This document shows, piece by piece, positions 1-12,700 of a stretch of DNA of 64,000 nucleotides; positions within the stretch are counted from its first letter, which is position 1; the number at the start of each line of letters is the position of its first letter. The stretch comes from Calliopsis andreniformis. Taxonomy: Eukaryota; Arthropoda; Insecta; Hymenoptera; Andrenidae. Both the position numbers and the translations under genes were made by a program. Location of the stretch: assembly GCF_051401765.1 (NCBI RefSeq), contig NW_027480482.1, forward strand, positions 806,001 to 870,000, read 5' to 3'. Under the pieces are notes generated by a model that searched no databases, was not told where the DNA came from, and saw nothing but the letters and a program-made list of their open reading frames with translations.

Positions 1-2395
1 ATTGAGGATTGAGGATTGAGGACTGCAGATTGAGTATTGTGGATTAAAGATTGAGAACTGAGGATTGAGAGTTGATGATTGAGGATTGAAGATTGAGGAT
101 TGGGTATTGAGGATTGAAGAATGAGGATTGAGGATTGAGGATTGAGGATTGAGGATTGAAGAAAGAGTATTGAGGATTGAGGATGGAGGATTGAGGATTG
201 AGGATGGAGGATTGAGGATTGAGGATTGAGGATTAAAGATTGAGGATTGGGTACTGAGGATTGAGGAATGAGGATTGAGGATTGAGGATTGAGGATTGAG
301 GATTGAGGGTTGAGGATTTAGGATTGAAGATTGAGTATTCAGGATTGAGGATTGAGGATTGAGGATTGAGGATTGAGGATAGAGGATTGAAGATTGAGGG
401 TTGGGTATTGAGGATTGAAGAATGAGGATTGAGGATTGAGGATTGAGGATTGAGGATCGAAGATTGAGTATAGAGGATTGAAGATTGACGATTGAGTATT
501 GAGCATTGAGGATTGAGGATTGAGTATTGAGTATTGAAGATTAAGGATTGATGATTGAGGATTGAGGATTGAGGATTGAGGATTGAGGATTGAAGATTGA
601 GTATTGTGGAGTAAAGATTGAGAACCGAGGATTGAGAATTGATGATTGAGGATTGAAGATTGAGGATTGGGGACTGAGTCTTGAGGGCTGAGTGATGAGA
701 ATTGATGTTTGTGGACAGAGATTTGAAGATTGCAGGTTGAATATTGAGTATTGAAAGGTGTGAATTGATGATATTCTATTGAGGATTGAGGATTGACAAC
801 TGATTGTTGAGGTCTGAGGTCTGAAGATTGAGGATTCAGGATTGAGGATTCAGGATTGAGGTTTGAGGACTGAGGATTGAGGATTGAGGATTGAGGATTG
901 AGGATCGAGGACTGACGATTGAAGATTGAGGACTGAGGACTGAGGGTTGAGGATTGAGGTTTGAGGACTGAGGGCTGAGGATTGAGGATTGAGGATTGAG
1001 GATTGAGGATTGAGGATTGAAGAATGAATATTGATGACTGAAGATTGAGGATTGAGGATTGAGGGTTGTGGATTGAGGACGAGGACTGATGGCTGAGTAT
1101 TGATGTTTGAGGTCTGAGGATTGAGGATTGAGGATTGAGAATCGAGGATTGAGGATTGAGGATTGAAGATTGAGGATTGGGTATTGAGGATTGAAGAATG
1201 AGGAATGAGGATTGAGGATTGAGGATTGAGGATTGAAGAAAGAGTATTGAGGATTGAAGATTGAGGATTGGGGATTGACGATTGAGGATTGAGGATTGAA
1301 GATTCAGGATGAGGGCTGAGGGTTGAGGATTGCGGTTTGGGGACTGAGGGCTGAGGATTGAGGATTGAGGATTGAGGATTAGGGCTGAGGGTTGAGGATT
1401 GAGGTCTGAGGACCGAGGACTGAGGATTGAGGATTGAGAATTGAGGATTGAGGATTGAGGATTGAAGATTGAGGATTGGGTATTGAGGATTGAAGAATGA
1501 GGATTGAGGATTGAGGATAGAGGATTGAGGATTGAGGATTGAGGATTGAGGATTGAAGATTTAGTATTGGGGATTAAAGATTGAGAATTTAGGATTGAGG
1601 ATTGATGATTGAGGATTGAAGACTGAGGATTGAAGATTGAGGATTGGGGACTGAGTGTTGAGGGTTGAGTGATGAGAATTGATGTTTGTGGATAGAGATT
1701 TGAAGATTGCAGGCTGAGTATTGCGTATTGAAAGCTCTGAACTGAGGATATTCTATTGAGGACTGAGGATTGACAACTGATTGTTGATGACTGAGGGCTG
1801 AAGATTGAGGATTCAGGAATGCGGATTCAGAATTGAGGTTCGAGGACTGAGGATTGAGGATTGAGGATTGAGAATTGAGGTTTGAGGATTGAGGATTGAG
1901 GATTGAAGATTGAGTACTCAGGATTGAGGATTGAGGATTGAGGATTGAGGATTGATGGTTGAGGATTGAGGTTTGAGGACTGAGGACTGAGGATTGAGGA
2001 TTGAGAATTGAGGATTGAGGATTGAGGATTGAGGACTGCAGATTGAGTATTGTGGATTAAAGATTGAGAACTGAGGATTGAGAGTTGATGATTGAGGATT
2101 GAAGATTGAGGATTGGGTATTGAGGATTGAAGAATGAGGATTGAGGATTGAGGATTGAGGATTGAGGATTGAAGAAAGAGTATTGAGGATTGAGGATGGA
2201 GGATTGAGGATTGAGGATGGAGGATTGAGGATTGAGGATTGAGGATTAAAGATTGAGGATTGGGTACTGAGGATTGAGGAATGAGGATTGAGGATTGAGG
2301 ATTGAGGATTGAGGATTGAGGGTTGAGGATTTAGGATTGAAGATTGAGTATTCAGGATTGAGGATTGAGGATTGAGGATTGAGGATTGAGGATTG
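1..2395. repeat. About 2,013-bp tandem repeat, second copy truncated
   Basis: The first 380 bases or so recur at an offset of 2,013 bp. The marker GACTGCAGATTGAG is at 21 and 2034, and GTACTGAGG at 251 and 2264. Similarity ends near 2395. The first copy begins at or before the window edge, so its true length cannot be seen. Confidence 0.8.
1649..1816 (+). repeat. Block A, 168-bp module of 24 ordered heptamers (example of about 75 full copies)
   Basis: Block A is a fixed series of 24 units. Diagnostic ones are unit 4 TGATGAG, unit 6 GTTTGTG, unit 7 GATAGAG, unit 9 GATTGCA, unit 13 AACTGTG, unit 15 GATATTC, unit 18 GATTGAC, unit 19 AACTGAT, unit 20 TGTTGAG, unit 22 GGCTGAA and unit 24 GATTCAG. 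Copies start at 672, 1649, 4071, 4910, 5540, 6421, 7015, 7909, 8413, 9285, 9698, 10579, 11173, 12067, 12571, 13443, 13856, 14555, 15107, 15443, 15856, 16499, 17302, 17694, 18092, 18743, 19386, 20747, 21579, 22786, 23952, 24399, 24951, 25761, 26774, 27597, 28239, 29704, 30005, 31018, 31904, 32609, 34081, 34779, 36007, 37229, 37746, 38535, 39121, 39799, 40630, 41454, 42152, 43359, 44574, 45091, 45880, 46466, 47151, 48630, 49001, 49686, 50733, 51431 and 52792. The rest are the ten listed under domain II. Nearly all are exactly 168 bp (26774 and 31018 are about one base short). The block contains - strand stops, which is why the spurious reverse ORFs break here. Confidence 0.93.
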
Positions 2396-3094
2396 AGGAT
2401 TGAGGGTTGAGGATTGAGAATTGAGGATTGAGGATTGAAGACTGAGCATTGAGGATTGAAGTTTGAGGATTGAGGATTGAGGATTGAGGATTGAGGATTG
2501 AGGATTGAAGATTGAGCATGAGGGCTGAGGGTTGAGGATTGAGGTTTGAGGACTGAGGACTGAGGGTTGAGGATTGAGAATTGAGGATTGAGGATTGACG
2601 ATTGAAGATTGAGGATTGGGTATTGAGGATTGAGGAATGAGGATTGAGGATTGAGGATTGGGTATTGAGGATTGAGGATTGAGGATTGAAGATTGAGGAT
2701 GAGGGCTGAGGGTTGACGATTGAGGTTTGAGGACTGAGGGCTGAGGATTGAGGATTGAGAGTTGAGGATTGAGGATTGAGGATTGAGGATTGTGAATGAG
2801 GGCTCAGGGTTGAGGATTGAGGTTTGAGTATAGAATCCTGAGAATTAAGGATATTCTATTGAGTATTGAGAATTGAGGGTTGATGGTTGAGTATTGAGGA
2901 TTGAGTATTGAGGATTGAGGATTGAGTATTGAAGATTGAGGATTGATGATTGAGGATTGAGGTTTGAGGATTGAGGATTGAGGATTGAGGATTGAAGATT
3001 GAGTATTCAGGATTGAGGATTGAAGATTGAGGATTGGGGATTGAGGATTGAGGATTGAGGATTGAGGATTGAGGATTGAGGATTGAGGATTGAG

Positions 3095-3206
3095 GATTGT
3101 GAATGACGGCTCAGGGCTGAGGATTGAGGTTTGAGTATAGAATCCTGAGAATTCAGGATATTCTATTGAGTATTGAGAATTGAGGGTTGATGGTTGAGTA
3201 TTGAGG
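3095..3206 (+). repeat. Block B, 112-bp module with hairpin (example of 28 copies)
   Basis: Block B is 16 units long. It starts GATTGTGAATGAGGGCTCAG, continues through GTTTGAGTATAGAATCCTG, AATTCAGGATATTCTATTG and TATTGAGAATTGAGG, and ends GATGGTTGAGTATTGAGG. Starts are 2788, 3095, 3631, 7497, 11655, 17009, 20265, 22201, 22367, 23463, 25447, 27185, 28868, 29292, 33245, 33669, 35422, 35588, 36691, 40239, 42774, 42940, 44043, 47787, 48211, 50315, 52074 and 52240. Two chimeric copies (about 26,200 and 30,445) have a D-type first part. Block B is absent after 52.35 kb. Confidence 0.92.
3137..3166 (+). other. Imperfect hairpin inside block B
   Basis: The 5' arm ATAGAATCCTGA can pair with the 3' arm TCAGGATATTCTAT across a 4-base loop GAAT. 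This gives 12 base pairs with a single 2-base bulge (AT) in the 3' arm. In a C-poor array self-complementary DNA is rare, so a 12-bp stem stands out. The arms look intact in most standard B copies (for example 7497, 20265, 22367, 25447, 27185, 33669, 36691, 40239, 52240). Copies at 23463 and 44043 have GAACCCTG (one mismatch), and the B' variants lose most of the stem. Confidence 0.8.
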
Positions 3207-4488
3207 ATTGAGTATTGAGGATTGAGGATTGAGTATTGAGGATTGAGGAATGAGGATTGAGGATTGAGGATTGGGGATTGAGGATTGAGGATTGAGGATT
3301 GAAGATTGAGCATGAGGGCTGCGGGTTGAGGATTGAGGTTTGAGGACTGAGGACTGAGGGTTGAGGATTGAGAATTGAGGATTGAGGATTGACGATTGAA
3401 GATTGAGGATTGGGTATTGACGATTGAGGAATGAGGATTGAGGATTGAGGATTGAGGATTGAGGATTGAAGATTGTGTATTGAGGATTGAAGATTGAGGA
3501 TTGGGGATTGAGGATTTAGGATTGAGGATTAAAGATTGAGGATGAGGTCTGAGGGTTGAGGATTGAGGTTTGAGGACTGAGGCCTGAGGATTGAGGATAG
3601 AGAATTGAGGATTGAGGATGGAGGATTGAGGATTGTGAATGAGGGCTCAGGGTTGAGGATTTAGGTTTGAGTATAGAATCCTGAGAATTCAGGATATTAT
3701 ATTGAGTATTGAGAATTGAGGATAGATGTTTGAGTATTGAGGATTGAGGATTGAGGATTGAGGATTGAGTATTGAAGATTGAGGATTGATGATTGAGGAT
3801 TGAGGATTGAGGATTGAGTATTGAGGATTGAGGATTGAAGATTGAGTATTCAGGATTGAGGATTGAAGATTGAGTATTCAGGATTGAGGGTTGAGGATTG
3901 AGGATTGAGGATTGAGGATTGAGTATTGAGGATTGAAGATTGAGGATTGGGAACTGAGGATTGAAGATTGAGGATTGAGGATTGAGTATTGAGGATTGAG
4001 GATTGTGGATTGAAGATTCAGTATTGAGGATTGAAGATTGAGAATTGAGGATTGAGGATTGAGCATTGAGGACTGAGTGTTGAGGTTTGAGTGATGAGAA
4101 TTGGTGATTGTGGATAGTGGTTTGAAGATTGCAGATTGAGTATTGAGTATTGAAAACTGCGAACTGAGGATATTCTATTGGGGATTGAGGATTGACAACT
4201 GATGGTTGATGACTGAGGGCTGAAGATTGAGGATTCAGGAATGCGGATTCAGAATTGAGGTTCGAGGACTGAGGATTGAGGATTGAGGATTGAGAATTGA
4301 GGATTGAGGATTGAGGATTGAAGATTGAGGATTGGGTATTGAGGATTGAAGAATCAGGATTGAGGATTGAGGATTGAGGATTGAGGATTGAAGATTGAGG
4401 ATTGAGGATTGAGTGTTGTGGATTGAGGACGAGGACTGAGGGCTGAGTATTGATGTTTGAGGTCTGAGGATTGAGGATTGAGGATTGA

Positions 4489-4580
4489 GTATTGAAAACT
4501 GTGAATAGAGGATATTCTATTGAGGATTTAGGATTGACAACTGATTGTTGATGACTGAGAGCTGAAGATTGAGGATTCAG
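4489..4580 (+). repeat. Half block A (3' half only)
   Basis: This segment begins at the TATTGAAAACTGTG units and runs through the GATATTC core, GACAACTGATTG and the final GATTCAG. Units 1-10 of block A are missing; the preceding sequence is a C block ending in GTCTGAG followed by plain heptamers. The core reads AATAGAGGATATTC, a private variant. Confidence 0.75.
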
Positions 4581-5625
4581 GAACGAGGATTCAGAATTGA
4601 GTATTCAGAATTGAGGTTTGAGGACCGAGGATTGACGGTTGAGGATTGAGTATTGAAGATTGAAGATTGAGGATTGAGGATTGAGGATTGAAGATTGAGG
4701 ATTGGGTATTGAGGATTGATGAATGAGGATTGAGGATTGATGATTTAGGATTGAGGATTGAGGATTGAAGATTGAGGATTGGGTATTGAGGATTGAAGAA
4801 TGAGGATTGAGGATTGAGGATTGAGGATTGAGGATCGAAGATTGTGTATTGAGGATTGAAGATTGACGACTGAGGATTGAGGATTGAGGATTGAGGATTG
4901 AACATTGAGGACTGAGTGTTGAGGGTTGAGTAATGGGAATTGTTGTTTGTGGACAGAGGTTTGAAGATTGCAGATTGAGTATAGAGTATTGAAAACTATG
5001 AAATGAGGATATTCTATTGAGGATTGAGAATTGACAATTGATTGTTGTGGACCGACGGCTGAAGATTGAGGATTCAGGATTGAGGATTCCGGATTGAGGT
5101 TTGAGGACTGAGGATTGAGGGTTGAGGATTGAGAATTGAGGATTGACGCTTGACGATTGAGGATTGAGGATGGAGGATTGAAGACAGAGGACTGAGTATT
5201 GAGGATTGAGTGTTGAGAATTGATGTTTGAGGACTGAGATTTGATTATTGAATTTTGTGGATTGGGTATTGCACCATGAGAATTCAGGATATTCTATTGA
5301 GTATTGAGAACTGTGGATTGCTGGTTGAGTATTGAGGATTGATGGTTGAGGGTTGTGTGTTGAATATTGCGGATTGAGCATTGAGGATTGAGGATTGAGG
5401 ATTGAAGATTGAGGATTGGGGATTAAGGATTGGCGATTGTGGATTGAGTACTGAGGATTGTGAATTGTGGATTGAGTATTGAGGATTGAGTATTGAGGAT
5501 TGAATATTGAGGATTGAGGAATGAGGATTGAAGATTGAGGACTGAGTGTTGATGGTTGAGTGACGAGAACTGATGTTTGTACATTGAGATTTGGAGATTG
5601 AAGAATGGGGATTGAGTATTGAAAT

Positions 5626-8600
5626 CTGTGAATTGAGGATATTCTATTGAGGATTAAGGATTGACAATTGATTTTTGAGGACTGAGAGCTGAAGATTGAG
5701 GATTCAGGATCGAGGATTTGGGATTGAGGTTTGAGGAATGAGGATTGAGGGTTGAAGATTGAGTATTGAGGATTGAAAATTGAGGATTGAGGATTGAGAA
5801 CTAAGGATTGGGGATGAGGGCTGAGTGTTGAGGATTGACGTTAGAGGACTGAGGACTGAGGGTTGCGGATTGAGAATTGAGGATTGAGGATTGAGGATTG
5901 AAGATTGAGGATTGGGTATTGAGGATTGAAGAATGAGGATTGAGGATTGAGGATTGAGGATTGAGGATTGAGGATTGAGGATTGAGGACTGAAGATTGAG
6001 TATTGAGGATTGAAGATTGATGATTGGGGATTGAGGATTGAGGATTGAGGATTGAAGATTGAGGATTGAAGATTGAGTATTGAGGATTGAAGATTGAGGA
6101 TTGAGGATTGAAGATTGAGGATTGGGTATTGAGGATTGAAGAATGAGGATTGAGGATTGAGGATTGAGGATTGAGGATTGAAGATTGAGTATTGAGGATT
6201 GAAGGTTGACGGTTGAGTATTGAGGATTGGGGATTGAGGATTGAGGATTGAGGATAGAGGATTGAAGATTGAGTATTGAGGATTGAAGATTGATGATTGA
6301 GGATTGAGGATTGAGGATTGAGGATTGAAGATTGAGGATTGAAGATTGAGTATTGAGGATTGAAGATTGAGGATTGCGGATTGCGGATTGAGGATTGAGG
6401 ATTGAAGATTGAGGATTGGGGACTGAGTGTTGAGGGTTGAGTGATGAGAATTGATGTTTGTGAATAGAGATTTGAAGATTGCAGGTTGAGTATTGAGCAT
6501 TGAGACCTGTGAATTGAGGATATTCTATTGAGGATTGAGGATTGACAACTGATTGTTGAGGACTGCGAGCTGAAGATTGAGGATTCAGGATTGAGGATTC
6601 AGGATTGAGGTTTGAGGACTGAGGATTGAGGATTGAGGATTGAGGATTACAGATTGAGGATTGGGTATTCAGGATTGAACATTGAGGATTGAGGATTGAG
6701 TATTGAGGATTGATGATTGAGGATTGAATATTGAATATTGATGATTGAAGATTGAAGATCGAGGATAGAGGGTTGTGGATTGAGGACGAGGACTGAGGGT
6801 TGAGTATTGATGTTTGAGGTCTGAAGATTGAGGATTGAAGAGTGAGGATTGAGGATTGAGGATTGAGTATTGAGGTTTGAAGATTGAGGATTGGGGACTG
6901 AGTGTTGAAGATTGCGGATTGAGGATTGAGTATTGAGGATTGAGGATTGAGGATTGAAGATTCAGTATTGAGGATTGAAGATTGAGAATTGAGGATTGAG
7001 GATTGAGCATTGAGGACTGAGTGTTGAGGGTTGAGTGATGAGGATTGATGATTGTGGATAGAGGTTTGAAGATTGCAGATTGAGTATTGAGTATTGAAAA
7101 CTCTGAATTGAGGCTATTCTATTGAGGATTGAGGATTGACAACTGATTGTTGATTACTGAGGGCTGAAGATTGAGGATTCAGGAAAGCGGATTCAGAATT
7201 GAGGTTCGAGGACTGAGGATTGAGGATTGAGGATTGAGAATTGAGGATTGAGGATTGAGGATTGAAGATTGAGGATTGGGTATTGAGGATTGAAGAATGA
7301 GGATTGAGGATTGAGGATTGAGGATTGAGGATTGAAGAAAGAGTATTGTGGATTGAAGATTGAGGATTGGGGATTGAGGATTGAGCATTGAGGATTGAAG
7401 ATTGAGGACGTGGGCTGAGGGTTGATGATTGAGGTTTGAGGACTGAGGGCTGAGGATTGAGAATTGAGAATTGAGGGTTGAGGATTGAGGATTGAGGATT
7501 GTGAATGAGGGCTCAGGGCTGAGGATTGAGGTTTGAGTATAGAATCCTGAGAATTCAGGATATTCTATTGAGTATTGGGAATTGAGGATTGATGGTTGAG
7601 TATTGAGGATTGAGGATTGGGGATTGAGGATTGAGTATTGAAGATTGAGGATTGATGATTGGGGATTGAGGATTGAGGATTGAGGATTGAGGATTGAAGA
7701 TTGAAGATTGAGCATTCAGGATTGAGGATTGAGGATTGAGGATTGAGGATTGAGGATTGAGTATTGAGGATTGAAGATTGAGGATTGGGGACTGAGTGTT
7801 GAAGATTGAGAATTGAGGATTGAGTATTGAGGATTGAGGATTGAGGATTGAAGATTCAGTATTGAGGATTGAAGGTTGAGAATTGAGGATTGAGGATTGA
7901 GCATTGAGGACTGAGTGTTGAGGGTTGAGTGATGAGAATTGATGATTGTGGATAGAGGTTTGAAGACTGCAGATTGGGTATTGAGTATTGAAAAATGTGA
8001 ATTGAGGATATTCTATTGAGGATTGAGAATTGACAACTGATTGTTGATGACTGAGGGCAGAAGATTGAGGATTCAGGAATGAGGATTCAGAATTGAGGTT
8101 TCAGAATTGAGGTTTGAGGTCTGAGGATTGAGGATTGGAGATTGAGTATTGAAGATTGAAGATTGAGGATTGAGGATTGAGGATTGAAGATTGAGGATTG
8201 GGTGTTGAGGATTGAAGAAGGAGTATTGTGGATTGAGGATTGAGGATTGAGGATTGAGGATTGAAGATTGAGGATTGGGTATTGAGGATTGAAGAATGAG
8301 GATTGAGGATTGAGGATTGAGGATTGAGGATTGAGGATCGAAGATTGAGTATTGAGGATTGAAGATTGACGATTGAGAATTGAGGATTGAGGATTGAGGA
8401 TTGGACATTGCGGACTGAGTGTTGAGGGTTGAGTAATGGGAATTGTTGTTTGTGGATAGAGGTTTGAAGATTGCAGATTGAGTATTGAGTATTGAAAACT
8501 GTGAATTGAGGATATTCCATTGAGGATTGAGGATTGACAACTGATTGTTGATGACTGAGGTCTGAAGATTGAGGATTCAGGATTGAGGATTCAGAATTGA

Positions 8601-9783
8601 GGTTTGAGGACCAAGGATTGAGGATTGAAGGTTGAGTATTGCGGATTGAGGATTGAGGATTGAAGACTGAGGACTGAGGATTGAGGATGAGGGCTGAGAG
8701 TTGAGGATTGAGGTTTGAGGACTGAGGACTGAGGATCGAGGATTGAGAATTGAAGATTTAGGATTGAGGACTGAGGATTGAGGATTAAGGATTGAGTATT
8801 GAGGATTGATGATTGAGGATTGGGGACTGAGGATTGAAGATTGAGGATTGAGGATTGACGATGAGGGCTGAGGGTTGAGGATTGAGGTTTGAGGACTGAG
8901 GCCTGAGGATTGAGGATTGAGAATTGAGGACTCAGGATTGAGGATTGAAGATTGAGGATTGGGTATTGAGGATTGAAGAATGAGGATTGACGATTGAGGA
9001 TTGAGGATTGAGGATTGAGGATTGAAGATTGAGGATTGGGTACTGAGGATTGAAGAATGAGGATTGAGGATTGAGGATTGACGAGTAAGGATTGAGTATT
9101 GAGGATTGAAGATTGTGGATTGGGGACTGAGTATTGAAGATTGAGGATTGAGGATTGACGATGAGGGCTGAGTGTTGAAGATTGAGGATTGAGGATTGAG
9201 TATTGAGGATTGAGGATTGAGGATTGAAGATTCAGTATTGAGGATTGAAGATTGAGAATTGAGGATTGAGGATTGAGCATTGAGGACTGAGTGTTGAGTG
9301 TTGAGTGATGAGAATTGATGATTGTGGATAGAGGTTTGAAGATTGCAGATTGAGTATTGAGTATTGAAAACTTTGAATTGAGGATATTCTATTGAGGATT
9401 TAGGATTGACAACTGATTGTTGATGACTGAGGGCTGAAGATTGAGGATTCAGGAATGAGGATTCAGAATTGAGGATTCAGAATTGAGGTTTGAGGACTGA
9501 GGATTGAGGATTGAGGATTGAGTATTGAAGATTGAGGATTGATGATTGAGGATTGAGGATTGAGGATTGGGGATTGAGGATTGAGGATTGAGGTTTGAGG
9601 ACTGAGGACTGAGGATTGAGGATTGAGGATTGAGGATTGAAGATTCAGTATTGAGGATTGAAGATTGGGAATTGAGGATTGAGGATTGAACAATGAGGAC
9701 TGAGTGTTGAAGTTTGAGTGATGAGAATTGATGTTTGTGGATAGAGGTTTGAAGATTGCAGATTGAGTATTGAGTATTGAAAA
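5626..9783. repeat. 4,158-bp tandem duplication, copy 1
   Basis: This segment and the next one are collinear at a constant offset of 4,158 bp (594 x 7). Block landmarks recur exactly: A blocks 6421/10579, 7015/11173, 7909/12067, 8413/12571 and 9285/13443, block B 7497/11655, and block C 6785/10943. By eye I found only two differences: T6876 against A11034 and A8512 against G12670. Identity starts right after the mismatch at 5625/9783. Confidence 0.92.
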
Positions 9784-12700
9784 CTGTGAATTGAGGATAT
9801 TCTATTGAGGATTAAGGATTGACAATTGATTTTTGAGGACTGAGAGCTGAAGATTGAGGATTCAGGATCGAGGATTTGGGATTGAGGTTTGAGGAATGAG
9901 GATTGAGGGTTGAAGATTGAGTATTGAGGATTGAAAATTGAGGATTGAGGATTGAGAACTAAGGATTGGGGATGAGGGCTGAGTGTTGAGGATTGACGTT
10001 AGAGGACTGAGGACTGAGGGTTGCGGATTGAGAATTGAGGATTGAGGATTGAGGATTGAAGATTGAGGATTGGGTATTGAGGATTGAAGAATGAGGATTG
10101 AGGATTGAGGATTGAGGATTGAGGATTGAGGATTGAGGATTGAGGACTGAAGATTGAGTATTGAGGATTGAAGATTGATGATTGGGGATTGAGGATTGAG
10201 GATTGAGGATTGAAGATTGAGGATTGAAGATTGAGTATTGAGGATTGAAGATTGAGGATTGAGGATTGAAGATTGAGGATTGGGTATTGAGGATTGAAGA
10301 ATGAGGATTGAGGATTGAGGATTGAGGATTGAGGATTGAAGATTGAGTATTGAGGATTGAAGGTTGACGGTTGAGTATTGAGGATTGGGGATTGAGGATT
10401 GAGGATTGAGGATAGAGGATTGAAGATTGAGTATTGAGGATTGAAGATTGATGATTGAGGATTGAGGATTGAGGATTGAGGATTGAAGATTGAGGATTGA
10501 AGATTGAGTATTGAGGATTGAAGATTGAGGATTGCGGATTGCGGATTGAGGATTGAGGATTGAAGATTGAGGATTGGGGACTGAGTGTTGAGGGTTGAGT
10601 GATGAGAATTGATGTTTGTGAATAGAGATTTGAAGATTGCAGGTTGAGTATTGAGCATTGAGACCTGTGAATTGAGGATATTCTATTGAGGATTGAGGAT
10701 TGACAACTGATTGTTGAGGACTGCGAGCTGAAGATTGAGGATTCAGGATTGAGGATTCAGGATTGAGGTTTGAGGACTGAGGATTGAGGATTGAGGATTG
10801 AGGATTACAGATTGAGGATTGGGTATTCAGGATTGAACATTGAGGATTGAGGATTGAGTATTGAGGATTGATGATTGAGGATTGAATATTGAATATTGAT
10901 GATTGAAGATTGAAGATCGAGGATAGAGGGTTGTGGATTGAGGACGAGGACTGAGGGTTGAGTATTGATGTTTGAGGTCTGAAGATTGAGGATTGAAGAG
11001 TGAGGATTGAGGATTGAGGATTGAGTATTGAGGATTGAAGATTGAGGATTGGGGACTGAGTGTTGAAGATTGCGGATTGAGGATTGAGTATTGAGGATTG
11101 AGGATTGAGGATTGAAGATTCAGTATTGAGGATTGAAGATTGAGAATTGAGGATTGAGGATTGAGCATTGAGGACTGAGTGTTGAGGGTTGAGTGATGAG
11201 GATTGATGATTGTGGATAGAGGTTTGAAGATTGCAGATTGAGTATTGAGTATTGAAAACTCTGAATTGAGGCTATTCTATTGAGGATTGAGGATTGACAA
11301 CTGATTGTTGATTACTGAGGGCTGAAGATTGAGGATTCAGGAAAGCGGATTCAGAATTGAGGTTCGAGGACTGAGGATTGAGGATTGAGGATTGAGAATT
11401 GAGGATTGAGGATTGAGGATTGAAGATTGAGGATTGGGTATTGAGGATTGAAGAATGAGGATTGAGGATTGAGGATTGAGGATTGAGGATTGAAGAAAGA
11501 GTATTGTGGATTGAAGATTGAGGATTGGGGATTGAGGATTGAGCATTGAGGATTGAAGATTGAGGACGTGGGCTGAGGGTTGATGATTGAGGTTTGAGGA
11601 CTGAGGGCTGAGGATTGAGAATTGAGAATTGAGGGTTGAGGATTGAGGATTGAGGATTGTGAATGAGGGCTCAGGGCTGAGGATTGAGGTTTGAGTATAG
11701 AATCCTGAGAATTCAGGATATTCTATTGAGTATTGGGAATTGAGGATTGATGGTTGAGTATTGAGGATTGAGGATTGGGGATTGAGGATTGAGTATTGAA
11801 GATTGAGGATTGATGATTGGGGATTGAGGATTGAGGATTGAGGATTGAGGATTGAAGATTGAAGATTGAGCATTCAGGATTGAGGATTGAGGATTGAGGA
11901 TTGAGGATTGAGGATTGAGTATTGAGGATTGAAGATTGAGGATTGGGGACTGAGTGTTGAAGATTGAGAATTGAGGATTGAGTATTGAGGATTGAGGATT
12001 GAGGATTGAAGATTCAGTATTGAGGATTGAAGGTTGAGAATTGAGGATTGAGGATTGAGCATTGAGGACTGAGTGTTGAGGGTTGAGTGATGAGAATTGA
12101 TGATTGTGGATAGAGGTTTGAAGACTGCAGATTGGGTATTGAGTATTGAAAAATGTGAATTGAGGATATTCTATTGAGGATTGAGAATTGACAACTGATT
12201 GTTGATGACTGAGGGCAGAAGATTGAGGATTCAGGAATGAGGATTCAGAATTGAGGTTTCAGAATTGAGGTTTGAGGTCTGAGGATTGAGGATTGGAGAT
12301 TGAGTATTGAAGATTGAAGATTGAGGATTGAGGATTGAGGATTGAAGATTGAGGATTGGGTGTTGAGGATTGAAGAAGGAGTATTGTGGATTGAGGATTG
12401 AGGATTGAGGATTGAGGATTGAAGATTGAGGATTGGGTATTGAGGATTGAAGAATGAGGATTGAGGATTGAGGATTGAGGATTGAGGATTGAGGATCGAA
12501 GATTGAGTATTGAGGATTGAAGATTGACGATTGAGAATTGAGGATTGAGGATTGAGGATTGGACATTGCGGACTGAGTGTTGAGGGTTGAGTAATGGGAA
12601 TTGTTGTTTGTGGATAGAGGTTTGAAGATTGCAGATTGAGTATTGAGTATTGAAAACTGTGAATTGAGGGTATTCCATTGAGGATTGAGGATTGACAACT

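Noticed and set aside
3150..3155. GAATTC and other short palindromes as specific sites
   Set aside because: Six-base palindromes arise by chance in variant units; the only stem I trust is the larger 12-bp one in block B.
6540..6566. Second hairpin in block A (CAAC and GTTG around TGATT)
   Set aside because: Only four base pairs, and lost in copies with CAATTGATTTTTG or CAGCTGATTG; too weak to claim as a structure.
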